Shown piece after piece: positions 50,900-61,815 of a stretch of 64,000 bases of DNA. Numbering within the stretch: position 1 is the stretch's first letter; each line of letters starts with the position of its first letter. The translations under genes were made by a program, and so were the position numbers. This stretch comes from Aspidiotus rigidus (taxonomy: Eukaryota > Arthropoda > Insecta > Hemiptera > Diaspididae), in contig JAVHKY010000052.1 of assembly GCA_035079385.1 (NCBI GenBank), forward strand, positions 2,232,001 to 2,296,000. Direction: 5' to 3'. The notes below the pieces were generated by a model, which saw only the letters and a program-made list of their open reading frames with translations, was not told the origin of the DNA and ran no database searches.

Positions 50900-51980
50900 G
50901 TATACTGCATGCTGTATTTATGATAGGTTGCGCTTTTCACCCAGTTCACTTTAATGTCGATACAATTTAATTATAAATTTGACGCATCCATTTTTGAAAT
51001 TTCATGTCAGTTTGATCATTCTCCTGTCGATAACTGGGTATTTTTCATTTTGTCCTTCTAACAGAAAAAAGCTAAAAGATGTACAGTATTGTGAGTTAAA
51101 AGAACTGTTCAACAATTAGAGGTAAAAATTCGTACGGACTCTTATTTTGTCATCAGAGAATGAAATATTGATCGTTATGACTAAACAAATTCGTTATTTA
51201 ACGATCGATGCTGAAATAATTGCAATTTATACGAGAATCTTTTTACTGTGACAATACTCCGGAAAGGCGCAGGCAAAGCAAAATGTATTCATAGTTTGAC
51301 GAGTCTCACACATTCCTATAAAGTTTGCAATTGTACTGCTCTTGTTCTTGCGCTATGTGATTTTATCTGGATGCGTCTGTGGCAGGATTCTTGCTCATAA
51401 ATAGAACAAATCAATCGAGAAACTTTTAAATATACTATCGAATGAAATGCCAGAAAATTTGTCTTGTGTGCAATATTTGATTCCTGTGAGTATCTATTCC
51501 TTCAAATGGAGTGAACGCGAGGAATTTACTTTTACTAAAGGCAAACAAGTTGACCTTTGCCTTTAGTAGGAAGAAGGTTTGATTGGATGAATTACGGTTT
51601 ACGCAAATTTTTCTCACTATCAACAAAAACGGCGACATCAATTGACTCGAGACAGCCAAACCAACTAGAAATCAGGTGGCGAGCGATTGCGTGAATATAT
51701 AAGATTTCGCTTTCAATATATATTATAAGTACCAAACCTGAATGCGTTCGTTGTATTATTCGCGCTTGCATATTGCATTTTCCGCTTCGTTTTAACAAAC
51801 TGGACTGGATCTGATCTGCGATTTCGAGGTCTTACCGCGGACAGCGTACTTCAGTAGGAGCCACTCGCGATGGTCGTGTAGTGCGGAGGCGGTTCTAGTG
51901 TTAGTCAAGTGAAAGGTTCTGCTGTATATGCAACTTTTTGTCGTCAGTTCTTTTCTAAAGGGTACTCAAAAAAAAATAAA
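50900..51980. other. No feature identified; possible upstream region of the 52.4-kb gene
   Basis: Mostly AT-rich with no reading frame. Near 51700-51900 there is a TATATAAG-like word and an arthropod initiator-like TCAGT at about 51851 (ACTTCAGTAGG), which could mark a transcription start for the downstream gene. This is weak evidence. Confidence 0.25.
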
Positions 51981-51988
51981 TAAATAAA

Positions 51989-51989
51989 C

Positions 51990-52070
<81 letters not shown>

Positions 52071-52084
52071 TAATAATAATAATC
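51989..52084. repeat. (AAT)n microsatellite
   Basis: About 95 bp of AAT repeats with one interruption (TAATTAATAA), immediately upstream of the presumed 5' UTR of the NRF-6-like gene. Confidence 0.95.
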
Positions 52085-52375
52085 ATTATCATCATCATAA
52101 AATACCCAACGCTGTTTCCGCTGCCACTCAGTCTTGTCAACATGTATTGTGCGGATGGTTCGGAAACCAATTCGATGGACAAGATTACGATTTCGATCAT
52201 CCGCTGATAAATTTTTACGTCTTCGAGCAACGCGCGTGTTTGAAATCGTGTGCGAATTATCCTTTCGTGAAAAAAATAAACATTCTAATTTCGTCGCGTC
52301 CTCATTTTCATTTCTTTTTTCTTTCCAGATTTTTGTTTTGTTTTTGAAAGAAATGTTTAAGAAATAAATATTGAT

Positions 52376-52928
52376 ATGCGGCGTTTGTATTTCTTGGAGT
52401 TCGCGGTGTTTAGTGCAGTGGTGTTGGTGAATGTCGTTCAGAGCGAGACTGACGCTCTAGAAGAGTCGGTCGTTTGGGGTGATGATATAGGACAAGGTAC
52501 GACCGAATTACCTGCCGACAAACTTTCAACAGATGTCATCGAACGAAGCCTGGATCTGCGGCCAAGTAACAACAATAAGAATCCTGCCGACGATGGTACC
52601 TCCATAACACTAGAAGATTCTTTAAAGAACATTGATTTCACCAAAGGGATGCTACAGAATAAAATAACTCCCGCTAACGAATCGAAAAATATTCAGCGTG
52701 TTGCGAAAAAGATCAACCCCGCGATAAACATGATAACCCATTCGGAAGCACTAACGCTCACACAAAACGTCACTGCCTCGGATATTGGTTGGCTGTCCAG
52801 GGCCTTTAATCCTATTCTGTGGGATCCACAAAAAATTCCAGGCAGCGAAGAAGTGTCTTCAGGTTGCAGCTCACAGTTTCATCAGTACCTACGTGCATTA
52901 CATAACGGCAGTGTGTGGGCCACTAAAG
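52376..52928 (+). CDS. NRF-6-like (nose resistant to fluoxetine) protein, first coding exon only
   Basis: The ATG at 52376 begins MRRLYFLEFAVFSAVVLVNV followed by VQSE, a clear signal peptide. A long hydrophilic acidic region follows, then VSSGCSSQFHQYLRALHNGS and VWATK. The last part is the start of the N-terminal cysteine-containing NRF domain of insect and nematode NRF-6/acyltransferase-3-like membrane proteins (C---Y---L-N-S-WA-K). A GTACAT donor follows GCCACTAAAG at 52928/52929; reading on past it gives only unrelated residues. The other NRF cysteines and the multi-span acyltransferase domain are not seen in the remaining 11 kb, so the gene continues beyond the window or across a long intron. 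The family is implicated in lipid transport. An upstream ATG frame (52134-52367) ends 8 nt before this start. Confidence 0.7.
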
Positions 52929-53385
52929 GTACATTTAAAAATATGGAAATACGTAAATCATTATCGGAATCTCAATCTTAGGAGATTTTTTAAAATTATT
53001 CGTACAATGTATTTTCTCAAGTCGAAAATTTACTGAAAAGAAGTAAAAGTGAATATATTGAGGAATAGTTCGGTAATTTGTCGCAAATTTCTTTTCTTTC
53101 TTTTTTTTGGGGGGTTTTTTCATCTATTACGAGAAATGTAGAGAGAAGAGAGAGAGAATCATAAGATGTCAAAAAATTGGATGAAAAGGAAAATGTCATT
53201 TTGTAAAGTTTGTGAGGAAGTGGAAGAGAATGAGTCTAATATTTTTAGCAACTCTAGTACCTACGAAAAGCGGGAGAGAAACGAGAAAACGGAGAGAAAA
53301 CAAAAACCCGATAAATCAGATCGACCGAATATTTCAGTCAATTTTGAGTAAACGGAAGGAATCACTTTAACTGGACGACATTTAG

Positions 53386-53567
53386 TGAAGAAATAAATTT
53401 AAATACACTTTCGTCCGCAAATATTTTTAATTCAGAAATAGGTAAACCGACGTTTCGAATGATCAATGTTCTTTATCAAAATTTAAAAAAAAACGTCGGT
53501 CTACCCAGGTATTTTTGAATTAAAAATATTTACGGACGAAAGTGTACTTATTTAAATTCATTTCTCT
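53386..53567. mobile_element. Foldback MITE
   Basis: GAAATAAATTTAAATACACT followed by TTCGTCCG-AAATATTTTTAATTC is mirrored at the right by GAATTAAAAATATTT-CGGACGAAAG and TGTACTTATTTAAATTCATTTC. The central ~60 bp contains the pair ACCGACGTTT / AACGTCGGT. It lies in the presumed first intron of the NRF-6-like gene. Confidence 0.85.
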
Positions 53568-55668
53568 GCTAAATAATGTTATTAATCAGTCGTGGATGAA
53601 TCTCTCAACCCCAGTGAATTTTTTTGAGAGCTCATAATAGTTTGTAAGAGGCTTAGGCCTAATTACTCCCGTTTCGAAAATAACTGTTCTTAAACCTAAC
53701 CACAGAGGGAATTTCGAGGGCCGCCAGCAATCTACACAATTTTACTCGAGCAAACTAATTGATGATTGTCTTCTATGTAAACATGAATCGTTGAATGATC
53801 ACATTTTAAAAATGTATGACTTTTGAAACAATAACACAGAATTAGAATGAATAGAAAAACACCCTTTTTTCTTGAATCTAGATCAATAAAAGTTGATAGC
53901 TCGCATGAACCAAGAGTGTAGGAAACTTGTTTTATGACAACAAAATTAGAATACCTATAACCTTTGATCGAACATTTTCCGAAGTTCTTTTACTCGGAAG
54001 CTCAGAGTACAGGCACTACCATCCATCTCCCTTTTCCCCATTCAAAAAGAATAAAATTTAATAATAAAAAAAACCTTTTTCATTAAAGAGGCTTACAGTT
54101 TCTAATTGGAAAATATGACGAAATAGAGAAGAAAAAGTAGAGAGAGCACCCTTTCTCCCCTAATGATTTTCTTGCAGAGCCAAATAAATAAAGATCATAA
54201 TTCATGTCTTCATAAGATATCCGTCACATACACTGTATATGTGTGTGTGTGTATGCATTTTGTCGTTGATTCGGAAATTTGTGCGTACACTTTGCGTGCT
54301 TGTGCGTTCGTGTGCAAGGTCGATTTCAACGGCCCCCCAAGTTGGATTTTGGGGTCAGGAATGTTTGGGAATGATTGTTCTCAATTTGTTCTAAATGTTC
54401 TTCATAGTTTTGGAATTTGTTCCCACCACCTCGTCCTTGTACTTGAAGAAAAGGTTGGGGGCTACAGAAATGATGCCCCCCCCAAGTTGGATTTTGGGGT
54501 CAGGAATATTTGGGAATGATTGTTCTTAATTTGTTCCAAATGTTCTTCATAGTTTTAGAATTTGTTCCCACCCCCTTGTCCTTGTATTTGAAGAACAAGT
54601 TTGGGGGGCTATAGAAAGGGTAGCCCCCAGTTGGATTTTAGGGTCAGGAATGTTTGGTAATAACAGTTCTCAATTTGTTCTAAATGTTCTTCATGGTTTC
54701 AGAATTTGTTCCACCTTTATTCATCCACAAACTGTATTTTTTAATTTGGAGGGGGGGTGGAAGGTTAAAGAAAAATGAAGAGTCATTTCCTCCCAAATTC
54801 ATATTTTTTGACTGAAAATCATGCTTTTAAGATATACAAAATGTTCCTTACGGTTGTTGATAATTTTACCACCATTATACGCTCTGAGTCTGATGATTTG
54901 AATGCGGCACAAAGTAGGGAACAATGAAATAACAGCTACGCATACAGCGAGATTTGAAATATCATGTGATTTGTCGAAAGACGTTGTCCTCCGAGTACAA
55001 CAAACGGCGAGTTTATTTTATGTAACCGGGATGGCATACTCGGAGTAAGATGTGATGCCGTGGGACTTCAAAATATTTTCATATTTCTTGGACTTGTAAA
55101 ATTTTTCATTTTCAGGTCTTGGACTTGAAAATATGTATTTTCAACTGTCGGACTTGGAAATATTTTCAATTGTTGGACTTGGAATTATTTTCAAATTGTT
55201 GGGCTTGGAATTATTTTCAAATTTTTGGACTTTGAAATATTTTCATACTTCTTGGACTTGTAAAATCTTTTTTTTTGACTGTCTCCCACAGTTGAAAATA
55301 TTAAGAAGTCCAAGAATTGAAAATAAAAAATTTTAAAAGTCCAACAGTTGAAAATATTTCCAAGTCCCACAATTCAAAAATATTTCAAAGTCCTACAATT
55401 TGAAGATAATTCCAAGTCCAACACTTGAAAATATTTCAAAGTCCAACACTTGAAAATATTTTAAAGTCCAACAGTTAAAAATATTTCTAAGTCCAAGACC
55501 TGAAAATGAAAAATTTTACAAGTCCAAGAAGTATGAAAATATTTTAAAGTCCCACGGCATCACATCTTACTCCGAGTATGCCATCCCGGTTACATAAAAT
55601 AAACTCGCCGTTTGTTGTACACGGAGGACAAAGTCTTTCGACAAATCACATGATATTTCAAATCACGC

Positions 55669-55926
55669 AGTTTTACAATACAAATGATATTGTTTTTGTT
55701 TTGAAATACAGTAATATTCAGAAAGTATAATAAATGAGTAATAATTTCATTTTTTTCTTCTTGAAGATGTACTTTACCATACACCTACTCTTAGACTGTC
55801 AGAAGACTTGAAGAAAGTCTAAGAGTAGGTATATAATGAAGTAGATCTTCAAGAAGAAAAGAATCATTTATTATACTTTCTGAATATTACCGTATTTCAA
55901 AAACGATATCATTTGTATTGTATAAC
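55669..55926. mobile_element. Palindromic MITE in the right arm of the 3-kb inverted repeat
   Basis: TACAATACAAATGATATNGT, TTTGAAATACNGTAATATTC and AGAAAGTATAATAAATGA are mirrored around a CCTACTCTTAGACT..AGTCTAAGAGTAGG centre. The left arm of the big inverted repeat lacks this insertion. Confidence 0.85.
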
Positions 55927-56201
55927 TATTATTTCATTGCTTCCTACTTTGTGCCGCACTCAAATCATCAGACTCAGAGCGCATATGGTGGTAAAATTAT
56001 CCACAACCGTAAGGAACATTTGGTATATCTTGAAAGCATGATTTCCAGTCAAAAAATATGAATTTGAGAGGAAATGACTCTTCATTTTTCTTTAACCTTC
56101 CGCCCCCCCTCCAAATTACAAAATACAATTTGTGGATGAATAAAGATGGAACAAATTCTGAAACCATGAAGAACATTTAGAACAAATTGAGAACAATTAT
56201 T

Positions 56202-56868
56202 TTCGGTTCACATGAATAAAAACGCGTTCCTTCAGTGCTTCCTTGTAGGACGCGAAGACGCGTTTTTTTACTTTAGAGCTGGAAGAGTTAGGTTGCGCGC
56301 ATGCGCGTATTCTGTATGCGTCGAACATTTTGGCGGTCGCGGACAAAATAGTTATTTACGCTACAAGGGTTAGAAACGAGCTATTTCTTGATAAGTCATA
56401 CGAATCAAGAAATAGGCGTTTCTAACCGTGTTGCGTATGAGATTTTTCTTCATTTACAAAATTAAGATCAAAAAGTAGACGACAAATGCGATCACAAGAT
56501 AGATGATAGTTTGTAAATATTCCCTAGGTGCGAAATGAAAACAGAAAAAACTCCCTTGTAGCAAAACGAACATACGTTTACACACAGTCGCATCAGTTCA
56601 TGCGTTAGGTTTGATATGACGCGTTTTTTACCTCTATTAAGAGGGCGCTATGAGGCACTTTTTGATCGTAAATGAAGAAAATGATCTTTTAATAATTTTA
56701 AACACAACACTCGAATTTTTCCTTGTGTTCATCAATTGTAAGAAAATTACAATTTCGTTATTCTATGTGTGTTTCCATCAACAATGTTATGATGCTCTAA
56801 TAAAAAAGTGAAAATTTTAATTATAGATCATCTCACGTTTGCGTTTTTATTCATGTGAACCGAAAAAT
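56202..56868. mobile_element. TIR element, TTTCGGTTCACATGAATAAAAACGC
   Basis: The ends TTCGGTTCACATGAATAAAA and TTTTATTCATGTGAACCGAA are perfect inverted repeats. Inside is a hairpin GGTTAGAAACGAGCTATTTC..GAAATAGGCGTTTCTAACC and a GCGCGCATGCGCG-type palindrome. No ORF. Confidence 0.85.
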
Positions 56869-56990
56869 AGCGTACGCCACACGTGAACGGAGGAAAGCGA
56901 TATACTCGCGCTGCATGGCGGCCTTCGCCGCGGCTCGGGTCGCCAAAGCGCTAGGATAGAAATCGCTCTCCTCCGTCCCTTATAGCGTAA
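56869..56990. mobile_element. Short inverted-repeat element ATAGCGTA
   Basis: ATAGCGTACGCC..GTGAACGGAGGAAAGCGATA faces ATCGCTCTCCTCCGTC..TTATAGCGTA, with a GC-rich centre (GGCGGCCTTCGCCGCGGC). It abuts the preceding TIR element directly. Confidence 0.65.
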
Positions 56991-57619
56991 TATACAATTC
57001 CAAACATTCCTGACCCTAAAATCCAACTAGGGGCTACCCTTTCTATAGCCCCCCAAACTTGTTCTTCAAATACAAGGATAAGCGGGTGGGAACAAATTCC
57101 AAAACTATGAAGAACATTTAGAACAAATTAAGAACAATCATTCCCAAACATTCCTGACCCCAAAATCCAACTTGGAGGGCTACCATTTCTGTAGCCCCCC
57201 AAACTTGTTCTTCAAGTACAAGGACGAGGGGGTGGGGGTGGGAACAAATTCCAAAAGTATGAAGAATATTTAGAACAAATTGGGAACAATCATTTGCAAA
57301 CATTCTTGACCCCAAAATCCAACTTGGGGGGCCGTTGAAATGGACCCTCGTGAGCAAGCGTATATGTCGTCAGTGGTTTAGGTATCTGTGAATGTATACC
57401 TTATGTAAATGGACGTTACGATCTAATTCTTAGTGTTCTTATTTTTTGTTAATATCCAGAAACCTTCAAGTACACTTTGCCGTTTTCCTCGTATCATTAT
57501 TTTATTGAGAATAATATTTATCATAAATATTTTCATCTCCGTATAAGTCGAGCTACTTTGCGCCCAGAGCTCATTCGCTCCGTTCGTTCGCCTCCCATCT
57601 TGGTCTGGTATAAATCTAG

Positions 57620-58100
57620 TCCACAGTATTTGTAATTGGTATATTTAATACAGTTGAAGCCTCAACGAAGGTCCTCCTCAAAGCCCCTTCTTGACTTACT
57701 TTGGTCGTACCTCCTGGACAGGAAACAGTAAGTATCCAGTGAGTATCGTTCAGGGGCGCCACTTCTCAATTGTTTAAATGTCCATGGGGAGTGCTTCATG
57801 GGTCTAACTTAGGACCTTTTCTCTTCTTGTACATGATTGATACTGAAAAATGTCTCAGTAATGCTAAATTATATTCTCTACGTGGATGACCTAAAACTCT
57901 TCAGAAGAATTGGGAATCGTGAGGATATGCAGCAATTACAGCAAGAGCTTTGTGACGTTGTACAGTGGAGCGAAGAGTACTGAATACCCTTGAATATTGA
58001 AACATGTAAGTCAATAACATTACTTTCATACGCAAGAAAATTTCTGCTGAAAGAGGTCTACAAAATTGAAGGGGAATCAATGGAGTCAGTTATTCTGCCG
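57620..58100 (+). pseudogene. Jockey/RTE-like reverse transcriptase, 5' fragment
   Basis: Short homologous blocks in shifting frames: LLDLLWSYLLDRKQ, then GV-HGSNLGPFLFLYMID, then LYVDDLKLFRRIGNREDMQQ with LQQELCDVVQWSEE. These correspond to RT motifs around P-GS-LGP and the catalytic Y-DD. Stops and frame changes show it is dead. It runs into the inverted duplication described separately. Confidence 0.75.
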
Positions 58101-58762
58101 TGCACAGTTAAATTGACGTATATCCAGAACGTCGATCTGGAAAACTAAATAATCTTTCTCAATGATAAAAATGGACTTTAATCGAGTTCGTTTTGAAGAT
58201 TTCGCACTAATTTTCAACGAGGAATTCGAAAATGACGTTGGATTTTCCTAATTCAATCTGTTTTTTCGAAATAATGGAGTTACGTCAATTTGAAAGATTT
58301 ATGGTTTTGATGTATCTCCATTATCTCAAAAACCAGGCCGAGTTGGGAAAATCTGATTTGATTTTTGGATTCCTGGTTGAAAATTGAGTAGGAAATCATC
58401 AAGACTTTGTTAAATTAACGCACTTTAAAATATTCGCCGACAAAGGGATCACCACGCACACATACAAACTGATTACGAGCTGACTACGCACACTTAGACA
58501 TTTGTTACGCGAAAGATACCGTTTGGTAATCTCATGAAATGGATATACGTCAATTTAACTTTGTACGGCAGTATTACGATAAGCGATCTTGAGGTGATTC
58601 TACAACGTGGCCTGCGGGATTCATAACACGTCAATAAATTCTTGTCAACCGCTAGACAACTGACTCCAATGATTCCCCTTCAATTTTGTAGACCTTTTTC
58701 AGCAGAAATTTCTTGCATATGAAAGTCATTGACTTACATGTTTTAATATTCAGGGGTATTCG
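57980..58762. repeat. Foldback that duplicates part of the RT fragment in inverted orientation
   Basis: TGAATACCCTTGAATATTGA, AACATGTAAGTCAAT, AAATTTCTGCTGAAA and AATTGAAGGGGAATCA at 57981-58080 reappear in inverse at about 58660-58760. Further in, CTGCCGTGCACAGTTAAATT..GACGTATATCCA is mirrored at about 58540-58573. A weaker inner pair continues to the centre near 58300. The right arm holds ~85 bp (58575-58655) absent from the left. Confidence 0.8.
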
Positions 58763-59261
58763 GAAACATTTCCGAGAGTTTCGGAATGTAGGGACCCTAA
58801 GGTCACTATTATACCTTGATTTTGCAAGTGTGATTTGGTACCCTACATTGTCGGAGCGTGAGACTCTGGAGTGTACTCAGAAAAGGTTTCCAAGATATCT
58901 TTATCTCAGAAACTTTCGTTACTATGATGAGTCAATACCACATGGGAAGTTGGCACAGGGGTACGAGACCCCCATTGTTGGGGTAAGAAGGGATATGGCA
59001 CTGGTGCTACTACTACGGAACCTGATCTGTCGTTGTTTCAATTTGCCTACCCTGCTCGAAAGGGTTGTGTTTCTTGCACCCATGAGAACAGGTCGGGTAT
59101 ATGACCTTTTTCAGATCCCATACTGTCGGACTCAGCATTCTGCCACCTTGGCACTGAATGAAGGGATGGCACAGTGCAATCGAATATTGGAAATTGATCG
59201 AACCCTGGACATTGAATATATTCATCACCAAGATTGTGGGCGCTCTGTGGGAAATGCATAG
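58713..59261 (+). pseudogene. Jockey/RTE-like reverse transcriptase, 3' fragment
   Basis: From about 58750 the frame gives IRKHFREFRNVGTLRSLLYL, DFASVIWYPTLSERETLECT and QKRFPRYLYLRNF, then a region ending ALVLLLRNLICRCFNLPTLL. This matches the post-catalytic thumb/connection of insect non-LTR RTs (F-N--TL--LY---V-S-LEY-S-VW-P, I---Q-RF-R). The first residues before 58750 come from the inverted duplication and do not belong to the RT. No 3' tail is evident. Confidence 0.75.
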
Positions 59262-59389
59262 ATGACCTCGTTCTATTTGCTGCTAGAGGGAGGAGGAGGA
59301 AAGAGGTAGGAGAAAAGGAGGGAGGAAACAGGGGAAAATAAATATTTTGCCACAGAAAGAGTTTCCTTATATATTTATTTATACGCCTA

Positions 59390-59720
59390 TTTATAAGATG
59401 TTTCGTCCAGGGAACTCCTCCAAAACTGCCAGATGGATTTTTTTGAAAATTGGCAGAAAGATGTGCACCTGGAATTTTTGTTAGCAACAGATCAGTAGTT
59501 CTTGAGATATACTCAATTTTTTGAACATTTTTCCATTATTATAAGTAGCTGCTTACGTCATGAGAAACGGATTTTCTTATTCTTTTGCTATCCGCACTTA
59601 TTGTGATGAAGAATCTGTTTGTTTGTTCTTCTTTTAGACTTTTTCTTTCTTTTTTTTTTTCTTGCGAGAGTATCTTGGTGACTTCATGCTTGGGTATGAC
59701 TCATTAGGGGGTAATCTGCC
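59390..59720. repeat. Dispersed repeat, inverted copy of 49735-50310
   Basis: Contains GTCCAGGGAACTCCTCCAAA, CAGATGGATTTTTTTGAAA, GTAGTTCTTGAGATA and TAAGTAGCTGCTTACGTCATGAGAA, plus TATCTTGGTGACTTCATGC, in mirrored order relative to the other copy. The minus-strand open frame over it reflects the repeat. Confidence 0.75.
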
Positions 59721-60030
59721 TACGGTGGCAGATCCCATTGAAACCCATACTATCTGACAGTCTTTCCCGACTAACTTCTCCCCTAGAAGTTTCAGCCCCC
59801 ATCTCAGCTCTTCGTCGTTCCGGAGTCATGATTGTGATTTTGCTTCGGAATTTTCTAAACAATAAACGCATGTTGCAGCGAGATACCTGTAATTTATGTT
59901 GTTTGTAGATGACCATTGAGACTACCTACCAGAATTTTTCGCCTCATTAAGTTCTATTCCCGGCATAATTAAAAATTCGAATGTCACTTGAAGGTATTAT
60001 GGTGGCGATTTAAAATTTTTTTTTGAGAAG

Positions 60031-60979
60031 ATGCTCTATACACTCCCAAAAATGTGAAAAAAATGTCAAGAAGATCGGAGTGGGGGAAGATAGGTAAATT
60101 ATGAAAACATGAATACAAAGTCAACGCTTATTGCGGCAGTCTGGTAAGCTCATCCTGCCTCGCCCTCGCTGAGTAACGTTCGCTCCCGGGCTACGCGCGT
60201 ATTCGAGTCTGCAACTTGCTAAATCTCAGTTTTGTTTTTTTATTAGTCAATCAATCCTTGCAAAAATGTAATAACAAATATTCAAACTTGCATTTTATCC
60301 AGTGGGGGGGGGGGGCGGGGGTAGTTGGTAGATGAGAACCGACGAGGTGACCCAAATTTTTTGCTTGTATTCTCATCTACTAACTACCCCCCTCCTGAAT
60401 ATTATTCCGCCCGTAAAAAATCATCGTCTTTCATTACATTTTATCTGTTTATATCTAGCCGGAAAGAGCTACATTGTTGTAGAATGAGTAAATACAAGGT
60501 TTCAGAAAGCTTTGGGAAAAGAAATTGGAGTATTAGAAAGAAATATAACAATACTCTCTCTCTCTCTCTTTTTACATAATTATATCGTTTTTTTTTTCTT
60601 TTCTCTTATACCTTTTGAACATTGCAACTGCCAATCGTTATACCCCATCTGTCTATTAAGTTTTTTGTTTTTGCAACAGCTACTTCTTTCTTTCCTTCAT
60701 CTACAGCTACACATATCAGCATTTCATGCAATACAATGTATGGTTTTTTTTATTAATTTTTTTTTTGCCTTGAAGGGCAGAAAAATGAAAATTATTGGGT
60801 CGCAGAATGGAACACGTACGTTACTCAGTGACGGCGCGGCGCGATGAGCTTACCAGACTGCCGCAATAAGCGTCGACTTTGCATTCATGTTTTCATTTGG
60901 TTTTTTCATTATTTACCTATCTTCTCCCACTCCGACCTTCTTGAAATTTTTTTCACATTCTTTGGAGTGTATGGAGCAT
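60031..60979. mobile_element. Foldback element with long interior
   Basis: The left arm (ATGCTCTATACACTCC, AAGAAGATCGGAGTGGG, GAAGATAGGTAAAT, CATGAATACAAAGTC, GCTTATTGCGGCAGTCTGG, TAAGCTCATC) is mirrored at about 60844-60979. Arms are about 125-135 bp. The interior carries a SINE-like body at about 60330-60400 and no transposase. Confidence 0.85.
60330..60440 (+). mobile_element. SINE-body copy (GACGAGGTGA family)
   Basis: Shares CGACGAGGTGACCCAAATTT, TTTGCTTGTATTCTCATC and TACTAACTACCCCCC with the SINE at 9275, and 3' flanking sequence (CTGAATATTA-.., ATCATCGTCTTTC) with 61312. The tRNA-like head is missing; a G-run precedes it. Confidence 0.65.
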
Positions 60980-61303
60980 TTTTCACAAGAATTTCTTAGG
61001 AGATGGAAATATTATTTTCAATTAGGTACCGTTTTTCTATCTTTTCCTATTTTGCACAAGAAAAGAGCGACAGTTTGCGCACACACTAGGCACACATTTT
61101 CCTTCTCACTTTGAACAGGCTTAGGACTGTCTGCAACCACAGGTGTGAAAGAAAGGAAGGCTATATATTGCATATGAACAAATAATAGACCGAAAATTAT
61201 ATGACGCGACGATTTGTGTGGTATCTGTAACCAATAAAGCGGAAGTATTTTAGCAGGTCAATTTCATTTCTGGTGAAGCGGGTGTAAGTCTGTATGAAGA
61301 AGA

Positions 61304-61420
61304 GGGGGGGGGGGTGGATCCCGACGAGGTGACCAAATTTTTTGCTTGTATTGTCATGTATTAACTAACCCCCCCTGAATATTACCCCGTACATATAAGA
61401 TCATTGTCTTTCGCTGTATG
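61304..61420 (+). mobile_element. SINE-body copy (GACGAGGTGA family)
   Basis: GGATCCCGACGAGGTGACCA retains the end of the B-box region of the 9275 SINE, then AAATTTTTTGCTTGTATTGT and the C-rich run. It is preceded by a G-run and followed by the same 3' sequence as the 60330 copy. Confidence 0.65.
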
Positions 61421-61452
61421 AAGAAGTTGACTTTATCACTGTAGATGCTCTT

Positions 61453-61815
61453 CTACTGATAATAATTGAATATTGACGCAAGCTTCAAGTTCGTCTCGGT
61501 CTGTATTTCTAATAAAAGTAATATCACCTTGTGTATATTTGGATGGGGCGAAAAGAATAAAGCATTGTAATGACGACGATAACATTTGGCGGAATCATTA
61601 GTTCGTGGATCAAAAATTGGTGGAGAGGCCCACGCAGACGGTGGAAATCTGGCGTTTGTACTGACATAGTTTCGATAGACGTAATCGGGGAAGTCTTTAG
61701 AAATGTTGTGTGCTGGAGCAATATTCATGAGGGCGGCGAAGCCTTTTGGAATGTCATCGTCATTTGGTCGAAGATAGGGTAAGGCAAAGAACCATTTCAG
61801 CCATTTACCGTTCAA
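61453..61815 (-). pseudogene. MULE-like transposase-derived C-terminal fragment
   Basis: The 120-residue frame reads KWFFALPYLRPNDDDIPKGF, AALMNIAP, YVYRNYVSTNARFPPSAWAS and TNDSAKCYRRHYNALFFSPH, then PNIHKVI. This resembles the region after the catalytic core of insect MULE-type (FLYWCH-associated) transposase proteins: FALPFLP-DIP-AF--L, YV-NY----F-P--WA, TNN--E-YHRHFN--FY-PHPNI. The DDE residues and zinc finger are not present. It may be an exon of a domesticated gene or a relic. Confidence 0.6.

Larger units (their letters stand above)
54300..57350. repeat. Three-kilobase inverted repeat with tandem sub-repeats and nested insertions
   Basis: The left arm (about 54300-55280) has three direct ~155-bp units starting CCCCAAGTTGGATTTTGGGG, then a unique stretch, then ~28-bp units of TTGGACTTGGAAATATTTTC. 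The right arm mirrors all of this from about 55285 to 57345: first the 28-bp units as GAAAATATTTCCAAGTCC, last the 155-bp units as CCCCAAAATCCAACTTGGGG. The right arm is longer because it carries insertions at 55669-55926 and about 56200-56995. No transposase is encoded. Confidence 0.9.

Noticed and set aside
52929..52981. Continuation of the NRF-6-like frame to its stop at 52981
   Set aside because: A GTACAT donor follows the conserved WATK, and the residues after it no longer resemble the family.
59013..59487. Minus-strand frames over the RT fragment and dispersed repeat
   Set aside because: They are shadows: the plus strand carries clear RT homology, and the rest lies in a repeat also present at 50 kb in the opposite orientation.
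60540..60570. Short CT run as a member of the satellite CT tracts
   Set aside because: It is only about 20 bp and lies in unrelated sequence.
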